Below are positions 6,958 through 12,723 of a DNA stretch of 19,489 bases, piece after piece. How positions within the stretch are numbered: the first letter of the stretch is position 1; each line of letters begins with the position of its first letter. Origin of the DNA: an uncultured Oscillospiraceae bacterium (GTDB lineage: Bacteria > Bacillota > Clostridia > Oscillospirales > Oscillospiraceae); NCBI GenBank assembly GCA_934668285.1, contig CAKUNB010000017.1, positions 1 through 19,489 of the forward strand. Direction: 5' to 3'. The position numbers were made by a program, and so were the translations under genes. Under the pieces are notes generated by a model. The model ran no database searches, was not told the DNA's origin, and worked only from the letters and a program-made list of their open reading frames with translations.

Positions 6958-7479
6958 ATGGTTCCAATGAAAAAACGGGCCTCGCGGCGGTGGGGGTATG
7001 TCGTCGGGGCGGTCGTGGCGGCGCTGGCGGGAAGCGCGCTGCATTTTCTTTATGACGCGCTGCCGAATCCGCTGACGGCGCTCATCAGTCCGGTCAACGA
7101 GAGCGTCTGGGAGCATCTGAAGCTGCTGTTTTTCCCGACGCTGGCCACAGCGCTGGTGCTTTCGCGGCGCGAGCCGCAGCCGCATCGGTTCTGGAGCGGC
7201 TTTTTTGCCGCGCTGCTGGCCGCGCCGTTGGCGCTGACGGGCGTGTACTATCTGCTGCTGGCGGGGTTCGGGGTGTCGTCGACGGCGCTGGATATCACGC
7301 TGTATTTTCTGACGATGTTCTGGGCGTTTTCCCTCGCGTACCGCCTGCGGGAGAGCGGGCGGCTGGAGCGGGCGGCCCCGTGGCTGCTGCTTCCGGTGTC
7401 GCTCTACGGCGCATCACTGGTCCTGTTCACCTTCGCCGCACCCGCGCTGCCGATCTTCGCGCCGCCGGTGGGGCGCTGA
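6958..7479 (+). CDS. DUF6512-like multi-pass membrane protein
   Basis: 173 aa from the ATG at 6958. The upstream GGGGAGGG (7-base spacing) favours this start over ATGs at 6934 (inside the terminator loop) and 6967. Four to five hydrophobic segments alternate with short loops. The sequence SALHFLYD...NPLTALISPVNESVWEHLKLLFFP matches my memory of the DUF6512 family, small integral membrane proteins of unknown function common in Clostridia. The segment NESVWEHLKL is the signature. It sits between serS and rpmH with no clear promoter of its own. Expression may depend on read-through of the serS terminator, in whose hairpin its ribosome-binding site is locked. Confidence 0.75.
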   Translation: MVPMKKRASRRWGYVVGAVVAALAGSALHFLYDALPNPLTALISPVNESVWEHLKLLFFPTLATALVLSRREPQPHRFWSGFFAALLAAPLALTGVYYLLLAGFGVSSTALDITLYFLTMFWAFSLAYRLRESGRLERAAPWLLLPVSLYGASLVLFTFAAPALPIFAPPVGR

Positions 7480-7491
7480 GGGGGACTATAT

Positions 7492-7525
7492 CTTGTGCGT
7501 TGTGAGGGGACAGAGCACAAGTTTT
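7492..7525 (+). terminator. Weak terminator-like hairpin after the DUF6512-like gene
   Basis: CTTGTGC (7492-7498) pairs with GCACAAG (7515-7521), followed by TTTT. The stem is only 7 bp and the loop is 16 bases, so termination may be partial. Confidence 0.4.
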
Positions 7526-7555
7526 CGGTTTTGCTCAAAAAAAAGAAAAATTCAG

Positions 7556-7585
7556 TTGACTTTTGTGCCGGAATTGCAGTATAAT
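7556..7585 (+). promoter_or_regulatory. Strong sigma-A promoter for rpmH
   Basis: -35 TTGACT (7556-7561), an 18-bp spacer and perfect -10 TATAAT (7580-7585). The predicted leader of about 75 bases contains a small hairpin (ACGGC-TTT-GCCGT, 7624-7636) before the AGGAGG ribosome-binding site. No DnaA boxes were seen in this 188-bp gap. Confidence 0.82.
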
Positions 7586-7667
7586 ACCATTTGCATGACT
7601 ATGTGCAACATTATTCGATTGCTACGGCTTTGCCGTTGAGCATAATCTAACAGGAGGTGTACACGAG

Positions 7668-7802
7668 ATGCTGCGTACCTATCAACCCAGAAAGCGTCAC
7701 CGCGCAAAGGTCCACGGTTTCCGCAAGAGAATGGCTACCGCCAACGGCCGCAAGGTGCTTGCCCGCCGCCGCGCGAAAGGCAGAGCTGTCCTGTCCGCCT
7801 AA
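7668..7802 (+). CDS. rpmH: Large ribosomal subunit protein bL34
   Basis: 44 aa, the standard length, beginning [20 protein letters not shown]. The Arg/Lys-rich sequence and the segment [19 protein letters not shown] match the family throughout. The start is set by CAGGAGGTG seven to eight bases upstream. bL34 is a 50S subunit protein near the exit tunnel. A near-consensus promoter drives it, and an attenuator-like hairpin follows it. In most bacteria dnaA lies divergently beside rpmH. Here the neighbour is a DUF6512-like gene, showing that the locus is rearranged. Confidence 0.98.
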   Translation: MLRTYQPRKRHRAKVHGFRKRMATANGRKVLARRRAKGRAVLSA

Positions 7803-7844
7803 GGAAACGTGACCGCACCGTACTGCTGGAATGTCAAGTCAGAG

Positions 7845-7875
7845 GGCGAACGGAGGAATCTCTGTTCGCCTTTTT
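7845..7875 (+). terminator. Attenuator-like terminator between rpmH and rnpA
   Basis: GGCGAACGGAG (7845-7855) pairs with CTCTGTTCGCC (7860-7870) with one G-U pair and a four-base loop, followed by five T residues. It would cut most rpmH transcripts before rnpA. That suits the very different amounts of ribosomal protein and RNase P protein required. Confidence 0.8.
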
Positions 7876-7971
7876 GCTGCATCCACGCGCAAACATGACG
7901 GGCTTGGCCCGTCCGCCCGTATTTCAATCGCCTGCCGCCGCGCCCTGGCGGCGCAGAGAGGTTTCCGAGCC

Positions 7972-8310
7972 ATGCTGCATACCGTTTCGCTGAAAGAGAA
8001 TTCGGCCTTTCGCCGCCTGTATCACCGCGGCGCCTCCGCTGCGAATCGCTGCCTGGTGGTCTATTGCCGCCGCAACGGGCTGGCGGTGAGCCGTCTGGGC
8101 TTCACCGTAAGCACGAAGCTCGGCCACGCAGTGGTGCGCAACCGGATTCGCCGCCGTCTGCGCGAGATCTACCGGCTCCACGAGGCAAGGGCCGGCTACG
8201 ACATTGTCGTCGTCGTCCGCTCCGCCGCCATCGAGGCCGACCACGCCACGCTGACGCGGTCGCTGGTCTCGCTCCTGCGGCGGCTGGAGCTATCGGAGGA
8301 AGCGCAATGA
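7972..8310 (+). CDS. rnpA: Ribonuclease P protein component
   Basis: 112 aa from the ATG at 7972 (AGAGAGG about ten bases upstream). A longer reading frame to 7831 would run through the attenuator hairpin and is rejected. The typical start is MLHTVSLKENSAFRRLYHRG. The RNA-binding core follows at about 45-75 (RLGFTVSTKLGHAVVRNRIRRRLREIYR), with the RNR signature. The protein binds RNase P RNA and helps 5' maturation of tRNAs. Its stop overlaps the yidD start (ATGA), so the two are translationally coupled. Confidence 0.95.
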   Translation: MLHTVSLKENSAFRRLYHRGASAANRCLVVYCRRNGLAVSRLGFTVSTKLGHAVVRNRIRRRLREIYRLHEARAGYDIVVVVRSAAIEADHATLTRSLVSLLRRLELSEEAQ

Positions 8311-8519
8311 AGCGGCTTCTGCTGGGGCTGATCCGGCTCTATCGGAGGTACCTCTCTCCCCTGCGCCCGGGCAAATGCCGGTTTATCCCCACCTGCTCGG
8401 AATATGGTCTGGAGGCCATTGAAAAATACGGCGCTGCCAAGGGCAGCTGGCTGACGTTCAAGCGGCTGCTGCGGTGCAACCCCTTCTATCGCGGCGATCC
8501 CTACGATCCCGTGCCGTAA
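8307..8519 (+). CDS. yidD: Membrane protein insertion efficiency factor YidD
   Basis: 70 aa beginning MKRLLLGLIRLYRRYLSPLR, with the family pattern CRFIPTCSEYGLEAIEKYG and a C-terminal CNPFYRGDPYDPVP. Three Cys residues and an amphipathic N-terminal helix are typical of this small membrane-associated protein, which assists YidC-dependent insertion. It overlaps rnpA by four bases and precedes yidC by 47 bases, the conserved order for this operon. Confidence 0.95.
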   Translation: MKRLLLGLIRLYRRYLSPLRPGKCRFIPTCSEYGLEAIEKYGAAKGSWLTFKRLLRCNPFYRGDPYDPVP

Positions 8520-8566
8520 CCCGATCCGGCGCACCGGCGCCACCTACACACAAGAGGAGAATGTCA

Positions 8567-9742
8567 ATGTTTAATATCCCATTCATTCAGATCCCCTTTG
8601 GCTACGTTCTGGAGTTCTTCTACAACTTCTTTGACAACTACGGCATTGCGCTGATCCTGTTCTCCCTCGCCATCAAGATCATTCTGCTGCCGCTGAGCGC
8701 CAAGAGCAAGAAGACGATGATGAAGACCTCCCGTCTGCAGCCGAAAATCAAGCAGATCGAGCTTGCCTGCGGCGACGATAAGCAGAAGTATCAGCAGGAG
8801 GTCAGCCAGCTTTATAAAGAGGAAGGCGTCAGCATGATGGGCGGCTGCCTCTGGGGCTTCCTGCCGCTGCTGCTGCTCATTCCGCTGTACAACGTCATCC
8901 GAGAGCCGCTGACCTACCTGATGCATCTGGACGAGACGACCGTTACCGCCATCAAGGAGGCGGTCGCCGCCGCGCAGCAGGTCGAGGTCGACAAGCTCAA
9001 CTACTACTGGCAGTACGGCGCTGCGCAGAACATGGCGCAGTTCAAGGATATCGTGCAGGCCACCTCGCTGAACCTGACCTTCCTCGGCATTGACCTTGGT
9101 CAGACGCCGAGCTGGCAGGTCTGGAAAATGTCCAGCTGGAACGAGATCGGCGGCGCGCTGATCCCCATCGTCTCCGGCGGCCTGAACTATCTGTCCATGT
9201 TCATCAACCAGAAGATGAACAACACCGTCATCAAAAACGACAAGGGCGAAACCGATGTCGCTGCGGTCGCCTCCGCGCAGACCACCGGCAAGACCATGAA
9301 TATTCTCATGCCGCTGATGTCGGTCGTGTTCGGCTTCATCATGCCGCTCGGCCTGTCGATCTACTGGATCGCGCAGTCTGCGTTCGGCATTGTGCAGGAT
9401 TACTTCCTGACCGTCCACTACCGCAAGGTCTACGACGCCGAGGACGAGGTCAAGCGCCAGAAGGCCGCCGCCCGCGCCGCGGAGGAGGCCGAAAAGGAGC
9501 GCATCCGCGCAGCCAAGCGCGAGGCCAATCCCGACGGTATCGTCGAAAACACCAGCAAGAAGAAGCAGCAGCTCCGCGAAAAGCAGGAGCGCGAGGCTGC
9601 GGCCAAGGAATTTGAAAAGAAGCGCGCCACTTCGGACGGCCAGCCGGAGAGTGCCTCCGACAAGCCCGCCGGCGGCGAGGAGAATCGTCCCTACGCCCGC
9701 GGCAGAGCCTACCGCGCGGACCGCTATTCGGACGAGGAGTAA
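8567..9742 (+). CDS. yidC: YidC/Oxa1 membrane protein insertase
   Basis: 391 aa from the ATG at 8567. GAGGAG lies seven bases upstream of it but only one base from the alternative ATG at 8561. No signal peptide or lipobox is present. The protein starts directly with the first core helix (about 8-45), unlike Bacillus SpoIIIJ. The groove residue usually Arg appears to be Lys37 (SLAIKIILLPL). A charged cytoplasmic loop (46-90), further helices (about 93-118, 194-215, 243-283) and the FLGIDL segment (172-177) follow. The last roughly 100 residues are a highly charged, Lys/Arg/Glu-rich tail that could bind ribosomes. It inserts membrane proteins with or without Sec. Confidence 0.95.
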   Translation: MFNIPFIQIPFGYVLEFFYNFFDNYGIALILFSLAIKIILLPLSAKSKKTMMKTSRLQPKIKQIELACGDDKQKYQQEVSQLYKEEGVSMMGGCLWGFLPLLLLIPLYNVIREPLTYLMHLDETTVTAIKEAVAAAQQVEVDKLNYYWQYGAAQNMAQFKDIVQATSLNLTFLGIDLGQTPSWQVWKMSSWNEIGGALIPIVSGGLNYLSMFINQKMNNTVIKNDKGETDVAAVASAQTTGKTMNILMPLMSVVFGFIMPLGLSIYWIAQSAFGIVQDYFLTVHYRKVYDAEDEVKRQKAAARAAEEAEKERIRAAKREANPDGIVENTSKKKQQLREKQEREAAAKEFEKKRATSDGQPESASDKPAGGEENRPYARGRAYRADRYSDEE

Positions 9743-9751
9743 GGAGAAAGC

Positions 9752-10666
9752 ATGGAAAAATCAATCATTACCACCGGCAAGACCATCGAGCTTGCCATTG
9801 AAGCGGCGCTGTCGCAGCTTCATATGGATCGGGACAGCGTCAGCGTCGAGGTTCTGAAGAATGCCCGCTCCGGTTTTCTGGGCATCGGCGCCTCGCCCGC
9901 GGAGATCAAGGTGACCTATCAGGTCGCCGACGAGCCTGCCGCGCCGAAGACGGCTCTGTCCTCCGCCTCCCGCTCGAAGCCGAAGGAGCGCCCCGAGCTG
10001 ACGCCGAGCGTCATCTCCCGCCCCGGCAAGAAGATCGAGCCGCAGGAGCCGAAGAAGCGCACCGACCGCCCCGAGCGCACCGACCGCCCCAAGCCCGAGC
10101 GTAAGCCCGAGCCGAAGAAGCCCGCCGAGCCGAAGAAGCCCGAGCCGAAGAAGCCCGCCGAGCCGAAGCCCGCACCCGTGCCGAAGACCTACGCGCCCGC
10201 CGAGCCCGGCAGCGTCGAGGAGCAGATTGAGACCTTCCTCAAGGGTCTGCTGCAGCACATGGGCTCCGACGCTGAGCCGCACGCCTACCGGCTCGACGAG
10301 GAAAGCTATCGCGCCGACCTCGTCGGCGGTGATTCCGGCCTGCTGATCGGCCGCCGCGGCGACACGCTCGACGCCATCCAGTATCTGACCGGCTACGCCG
10401 TCAACCGCGACCGCGAGACGCGCCTGCGCATCAGCGTCGACGCCGGCGACTACCGCGGCAAGCGGGAGGAAGCCCTCCGCCAGCTCGCCCGCAAGATGGC
10501 GGGCAAGGCGGTCAAGTATCACCGCAACTTCACCCTCGAGCCGATGAATGCCTACGAGCGCCACATCATCCACGCCGCGCTGCAGGATTATCCCGAGGTC
10601 ACCACCTTCTCCACCGGCACCGAGCCGCATCGCCGCATCGTCGTCGCCTACGCGAAGGAGAAATAA
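9752..10666 (+). CDS. khpB: KhpB (Jag/EloR) RNA-binding protein
   Basis: 304 aa, AAGGAG upstream, 9 bases after yidC. Residues 1-52 form a Jag-N domain (ARSGFLGIG at 38-46). Residues 60-152 are a low-complexity linker of Lys-Pro-Glu repeats (EPKKP units at about 119-138). A KH domain follows (about 154-231) with the loop IGRRGDT (199-205). A C-terminal R3H domain (about 235-303) contains Arg270 and His274. KhpB binds many RNAs with KhpA and affects cell elongation and division. It closes the rpmH-khpB cluster. A perfect terminator follows. mnmE, normally next, is absent. Confidence 0.93.
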   Translation: MEKSIITTGKTIELAIEAALSQLHMDRDSVSVEVLKNARSGFLGIGASPAEIKVTYQVADEPAAPKTALSSASRSKPKERPELTPSVISRPGKKIEPQEPKKRTDRPERTDRPKPERKPEPKKPAEPKKPEPKKPAEPKPAPVPKTYAPAEPGSVEEQIETFLKGLLQHMGSDAEPHAYRLDEESYRADLVGGDSGLLIGRRGDTLDAIQYLTGYAVNRDRETRLRISVDAGDYRGKREEALRQLARKMAGKAVKYHRNFTLEPMNAYERHIIHAALQDYPEVTTFSTGTEPHRRIVVAYAKEK

Positions 10667-10672
10667 AAAATC

Positions 10673-10710
10673 CGCCTCCCGCAGTTAGACTGCGGGAGGC
10701 GTTGTTTTTT
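10673..10710 (+). terminator. Rho-independent terminator after khpB
   Basis: A perfect 12-bp GC-rich stem (CGCCTCCCGCAG / CTGCGGGAGGCG), a five-base loop, then TTGTTTTTT. It marks the end of the rpmH-khpB operon. Confidence 0.95.
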
Positions 10711-10941
10711 GACCGCGCAAGAAGCCCATGCAAAGCGCAAGCCTCCGGTCATGCGTAGGGCGCGATGCCCATTGCGCAGCCGTTGGCGGCTTTGCCGCCT
10801 TACGGATGCGGCATACCCCTTGCGGGTACATCGCGCCGCGCAGGCACTTCCGTTTATTGCGCTGCTCGGATAAATGGCAAAAAGCGTCATTACACGCCGC
10901 ATGGGCGCTCATTGAGCGCCCCCGCCGCAGCGGATTTCATA
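10711..10941. repeat. Palindromic repeat-rich non-coding segment
   Basis: No credible gene. An inverted repeat GGCGCGATG (10759-10767) / CATCGCGCC (10829-10837) encloses a hairpin module at 10775-10809. Read on the minus strand, this module matches 32 of 35 bases of 11411-11445. Short reading frames here lack ribosome-binding sites and homology. Confidence 0.7.
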
Positions 10942-11108
10942 CTAGGGAACCTCTGAATCAATCGGCTGCGGCGCTCAGCGGGTCTTTTGCCCCAACTTAT
11001 TGGTTTGAAAATCTTGAAATACACAAAGTATTCCTGCAATTTCCAAACCTCAATTTGGAACAAAATCCCTCGCTGACCGCTCTTGCGATTGAATCAGAGC
11101 TTCCCTAG
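10942..11108. mobile_element. MITE-like element bounded by CTAG
   Basis: A 167-bp segment has inverted ends of 23 bp (10942-10964 and 11086-11108) agreeing at 21 positions, each beginning CTAGGGAA at the outer edge. The inner sequence continues with weaker dyad symmetry and contains a small hairpin (TTCCAAA/TTTGGAA). No transposase is encoded, so any movement would need one in trans. CTAG at both edges could be a target duplication, as seen with some IS5-family elements. That assignment is inference. Confidence 0.65.
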
Positions 11109-11246
11109 AATCTGTTAAAAAGCTTGAAAAGCTTTTTATAGCGCCAAAGGCGCGTCAGATTCTGCATGAGACGGCGCATCGTGCCCTCGCACGATGCGCG
11201 TGTGCGCAGCACACGGGATTCTTGATTCAATTTTTAATCAAGAATC
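11107..11246. repeat. Cluster of perfect hairpins
   Basis: Several stems lie in tandem. AGAATCTG (11107-11114) pairs with CAGATTCT (11156-11163) around two inner hairpins (AAAAAGCTT/AAGCTTTTT and GCGCC/GGCGC). GCGCATCGTGC/GCACGATGCGC lies at 11174-11199, GTGTGC/GCACAC at 11200-11214, and GATTCTTGATT/AATCAAGAATC at 11217-11246. No gene is seen. It may be repeat debris or a structured RNA. Confidence 0.6.
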
Positions 11247-11275
11247 AGGATCAGCTTGTCAAAAAAGTCCGATTT

Positions 11276-11459
11276 TGTCATTGCGAGGCCCTGAAAGGGC
11301 CGTGGCAATCTCGCAGAATTGTTTTGACAGTTCGATAGATTAAGGCGAATACGGAACTTCCTGCACGAGATTGCCGCGTCGCTTCGCTCCGACCGGCAAG
11401 CGGAGTGCCCGCATCTGTAAGGCGGCAGAGCCGCCAACAGCTGCGACATCGCAATGACA
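11276..11459. repeat. Inverted-repeat element with an inserted second repeat
   Basis: The ends are TGTCATTGCGA (11276-11286) and TCGCAATGACA (11449-11459), a perfect inverted pair. Inside, GGCAATCTCG (11304-11313) pairs with CGAGATTGCC (11366-11375). The right arm is interrupted by about 58 bp (11391-11448) carrying the same module as 10771-10828 in opposite orientation. An uninterrupted version of the right arm is at 19196-19236. This repeat type is familiar from Oscillospiraceae genomes. Confidence 0.75.
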
Positions 11460-11483
11460 GGCTGGATGCTGACCGCGTTATTT

Positions 11484-12146
11484 TCAGGCGTTCTCCTTTT
11501 GCAGGAACGCATCGAGGTCTTTTACCGTCTTGAAATAGTAGTCGCAGCTTCGGCGCATGAAGTGTTCGATTTCGGGGACGTCGTTGGCCCAGCCGGCGGC
11601 GGCGAAGGGGACGCCGCAGGTGCGGCACATGTCGTAGCCGGGCTTGAGGTCGTCCACCATCAGAATCTCCTCCGGCTTTAAGTCGTAGCGCTGCATTAGC
11701 TGCTCCATCGGCCACGGGTGGGGCTTGCGCTGGTGCTCCGGCAGCTCCCAGCCGTAGATCACGTCCGGCATGGGCAGGTCGTTTTCGCGGTAGTCGCGCT
11801 CGATCATTGTGCTGACGGAGTGGGAGATCACGGCGATCAGGCCGCCCTGTGCCCGATGCCGCTGCAAAATTTCGCGGATCCCCGGATACGCCTCCGGCAC
11901 GCGCTCGCGGACGAACGCCTGCCAGAAATGGAACTCCTCGTCCATCTCCTCCGGCGTCAGGCCGACGTCCTGCGTGAAGAACGGCACGACGCCGGGGTCA
12001 AAATTCTTGCGGAAGTATTCCTCCAATGTGTACGTTTTCCCCGGCCGCACCTTGGCCAGATAAGCCAGAAACGACGGGAAATGAATGGTCGCCGTGCTGT
12101 TCACGGTGGTGTCGTCGTGGTCAAGAACCAGGCATCTGTATTTCAT
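11484..12146 (-). CDS. HAD-superfamily hydrolase (phosphatase-like)
   Basis: 220 aa from the ATG at 12146 (TAGGAG eight bases upstream). An upstream in-frame ATG at 12203 would place coding sequence over the promoter. HAD motifs are all present: motif I DHDDT (Asp9 nucleophile, Asp11 acid/base, in place of the common DFDGT), motif II Ser108 (VISHS), motif III Lys141 (RKPHPWP) and motif IV MVDDLKPG (Asp165/166). A helical cap lies between motifs I and II (about 20-90), as in the phosphoglycolate phosphatase-like group. The substrate cannot be told. It is transcribed from a near-consensus promoter, divergent to the ECF sigma gene. Confidence 0.85.
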   Translation of the reverse strand: MKYRCLVLDHDDTTVNSTATIHFPSFLAYLAKVRPGKTYTLEEYFRKNFDPGVVPFFTQDVGLTPEEMDEEFHFWQAFVRERVPEAYPGIREILQRHRAQGGLIAVISHSVSTMIERDYRENDLPMPDVIYGWELPEHQRKPHPWPMEQLMQRYDLKPEEILMVDDLKPGYDMCRTCGVPFAAAGWANDVPEIEHFMRRSCDYYFKTVKDLDAFLQKENA

Positions 12147-12174
12147 CTTCGCTGCTCCTATCAGATTTTGCTTT

Positions 12175-12203
12175 ATCATACCCGCTGGAAAAAAATTTGT
12201 CAA
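12175..12203 (-). promoter_or_regulatory. sigma-A promoter for the HAD hydrolase
   Basis: On the minus strand, consensus -35 TTGACA (12198-12203), a 17-bp spacer and -10 TATGAT (12175-12180), located 29 bp upstream of the start codon. Confidence 0.85.
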
Positions 12204-12233
12204 CCGTGTGCAACATTTCGCCGCGTACGGTTG
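12201..12233. promoter_or_regulatory. Candidate divergent operator (inverted repeat)
   Basis: CAACCGT (12201-12207) and ACGGTTG (12227-12233) form a 7-bp inverted repeat separated by 19 bp. One arm overlaps the -35 of the HAD gene promoter. The other touches a possible -10, TATTAT (12234-12239), of the ECF sigma gene. The regulator is unknown. Confidence 0.4.
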
Positions 12234-12258
12234 TATTATAGACGAAGGAGGTGAGCGG

Positions 12259-12723
12259 ATGCGGAATCGAGCGGAATTCGAGGCGCTTTACCGGCGGCAC
12301 TTTTCGACGGTCTGGAATGTGTGCATCTCGCTGCTGCACGACCCGGCGGATACGGAGGATATGGTGCATGACACGTTCCTGCGGCTGCTGGAATCGGGCA
12401 AGGCGTTTGAAAGCGAGGCGCACGAGAAGGCGTGGCTCATCGTAACGGCGCGGAACGTCTGCCGCAATGAGCTGAAGCGCAGCCGCCGGAAGGACCTGCC
12501 GGAAGCGGAGCGGGCCGACCCGACACCGCTGCTGGACGAAACGCTTCTGGCGGTGCGGCGGCTGCCGGAAAAGTACCGCCTGCCGCTGTACTTATTTTAT
12601 TATGAGGGCTATCCCACGGCGGAGATCGCGCGGCTGCTCAAGCGGCCCGGTTCAAGCGTCCGCAGCGATCTGCGGCGGGGACGGCTGCTGCTGAAACAAG
12701 AGCTTGGAGGTGCGGAAGGATGA
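12259..12723 (+). CDS. ECF-type RNA polymerase sigma factor
   Basis: 154 aa from the ATG at 12259, with AAGGAGG seven bases upstream. Region 2 (about 8-75) contains ADTEDMVHDTFLRLL, the -10 recognition helix area, and AWLIVTARNVCRNELKR. Region 4 (about 95-148) contains RLPEKYRLPLYLFYYEGYPTAEIARLLKRPGSSVRSDLRRGR, the -35-binding helix-turn-helix. There is no region 1 or 3, as in ECF sigma factors. The stop overlaps the next start (ATGA), the usual coupling of sigma and anti-sigma genes. It probably responds to an envelope signal sensed by the downstream membrane protein. A self-regulated ECF promoter could not be identified upstream. Confidence 0.92.
   Translation: MRNRAEFEALYRRHFSTVWNVCISLLHDPADTEDMVHDTFLRLLESGKAFESEAHEKAWLIVTARNVCRNELKRSRRKDLPEAERADPTPLLDETLLAVRRLPEKYRLPLYLFYYEGYPTAEIARLLKRPGSSVRSDLRRGRLLLKQELGGAEG

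Noticed and set aside
7848..7868. CGAAC...GTTCG resembling a LexA box
   Set aside because: The half-sites are separated by 11 bp, not the 4 bp required. They are the arms of the rpmH-rnpA hairpin.
8383..8391. TTATCCCCA, one mismatch from a DnaA box
   Set aside because: It encodes part of the conserved yidD sequence, stands alone, and is not part of a box cluster.
10728..11108. 126-codon open frame across the repeat island
   Set aside because: It runs through inverted repeats and the MITE-like element, lacks a ribosome-binding site and resembles no protein.
10711..11460. Possible CRISPR array in the repeat-rich region
   Set aside because: The repeats are few, differ in sequence and orientation, and are not regularly spaced. 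No cas genes are present.
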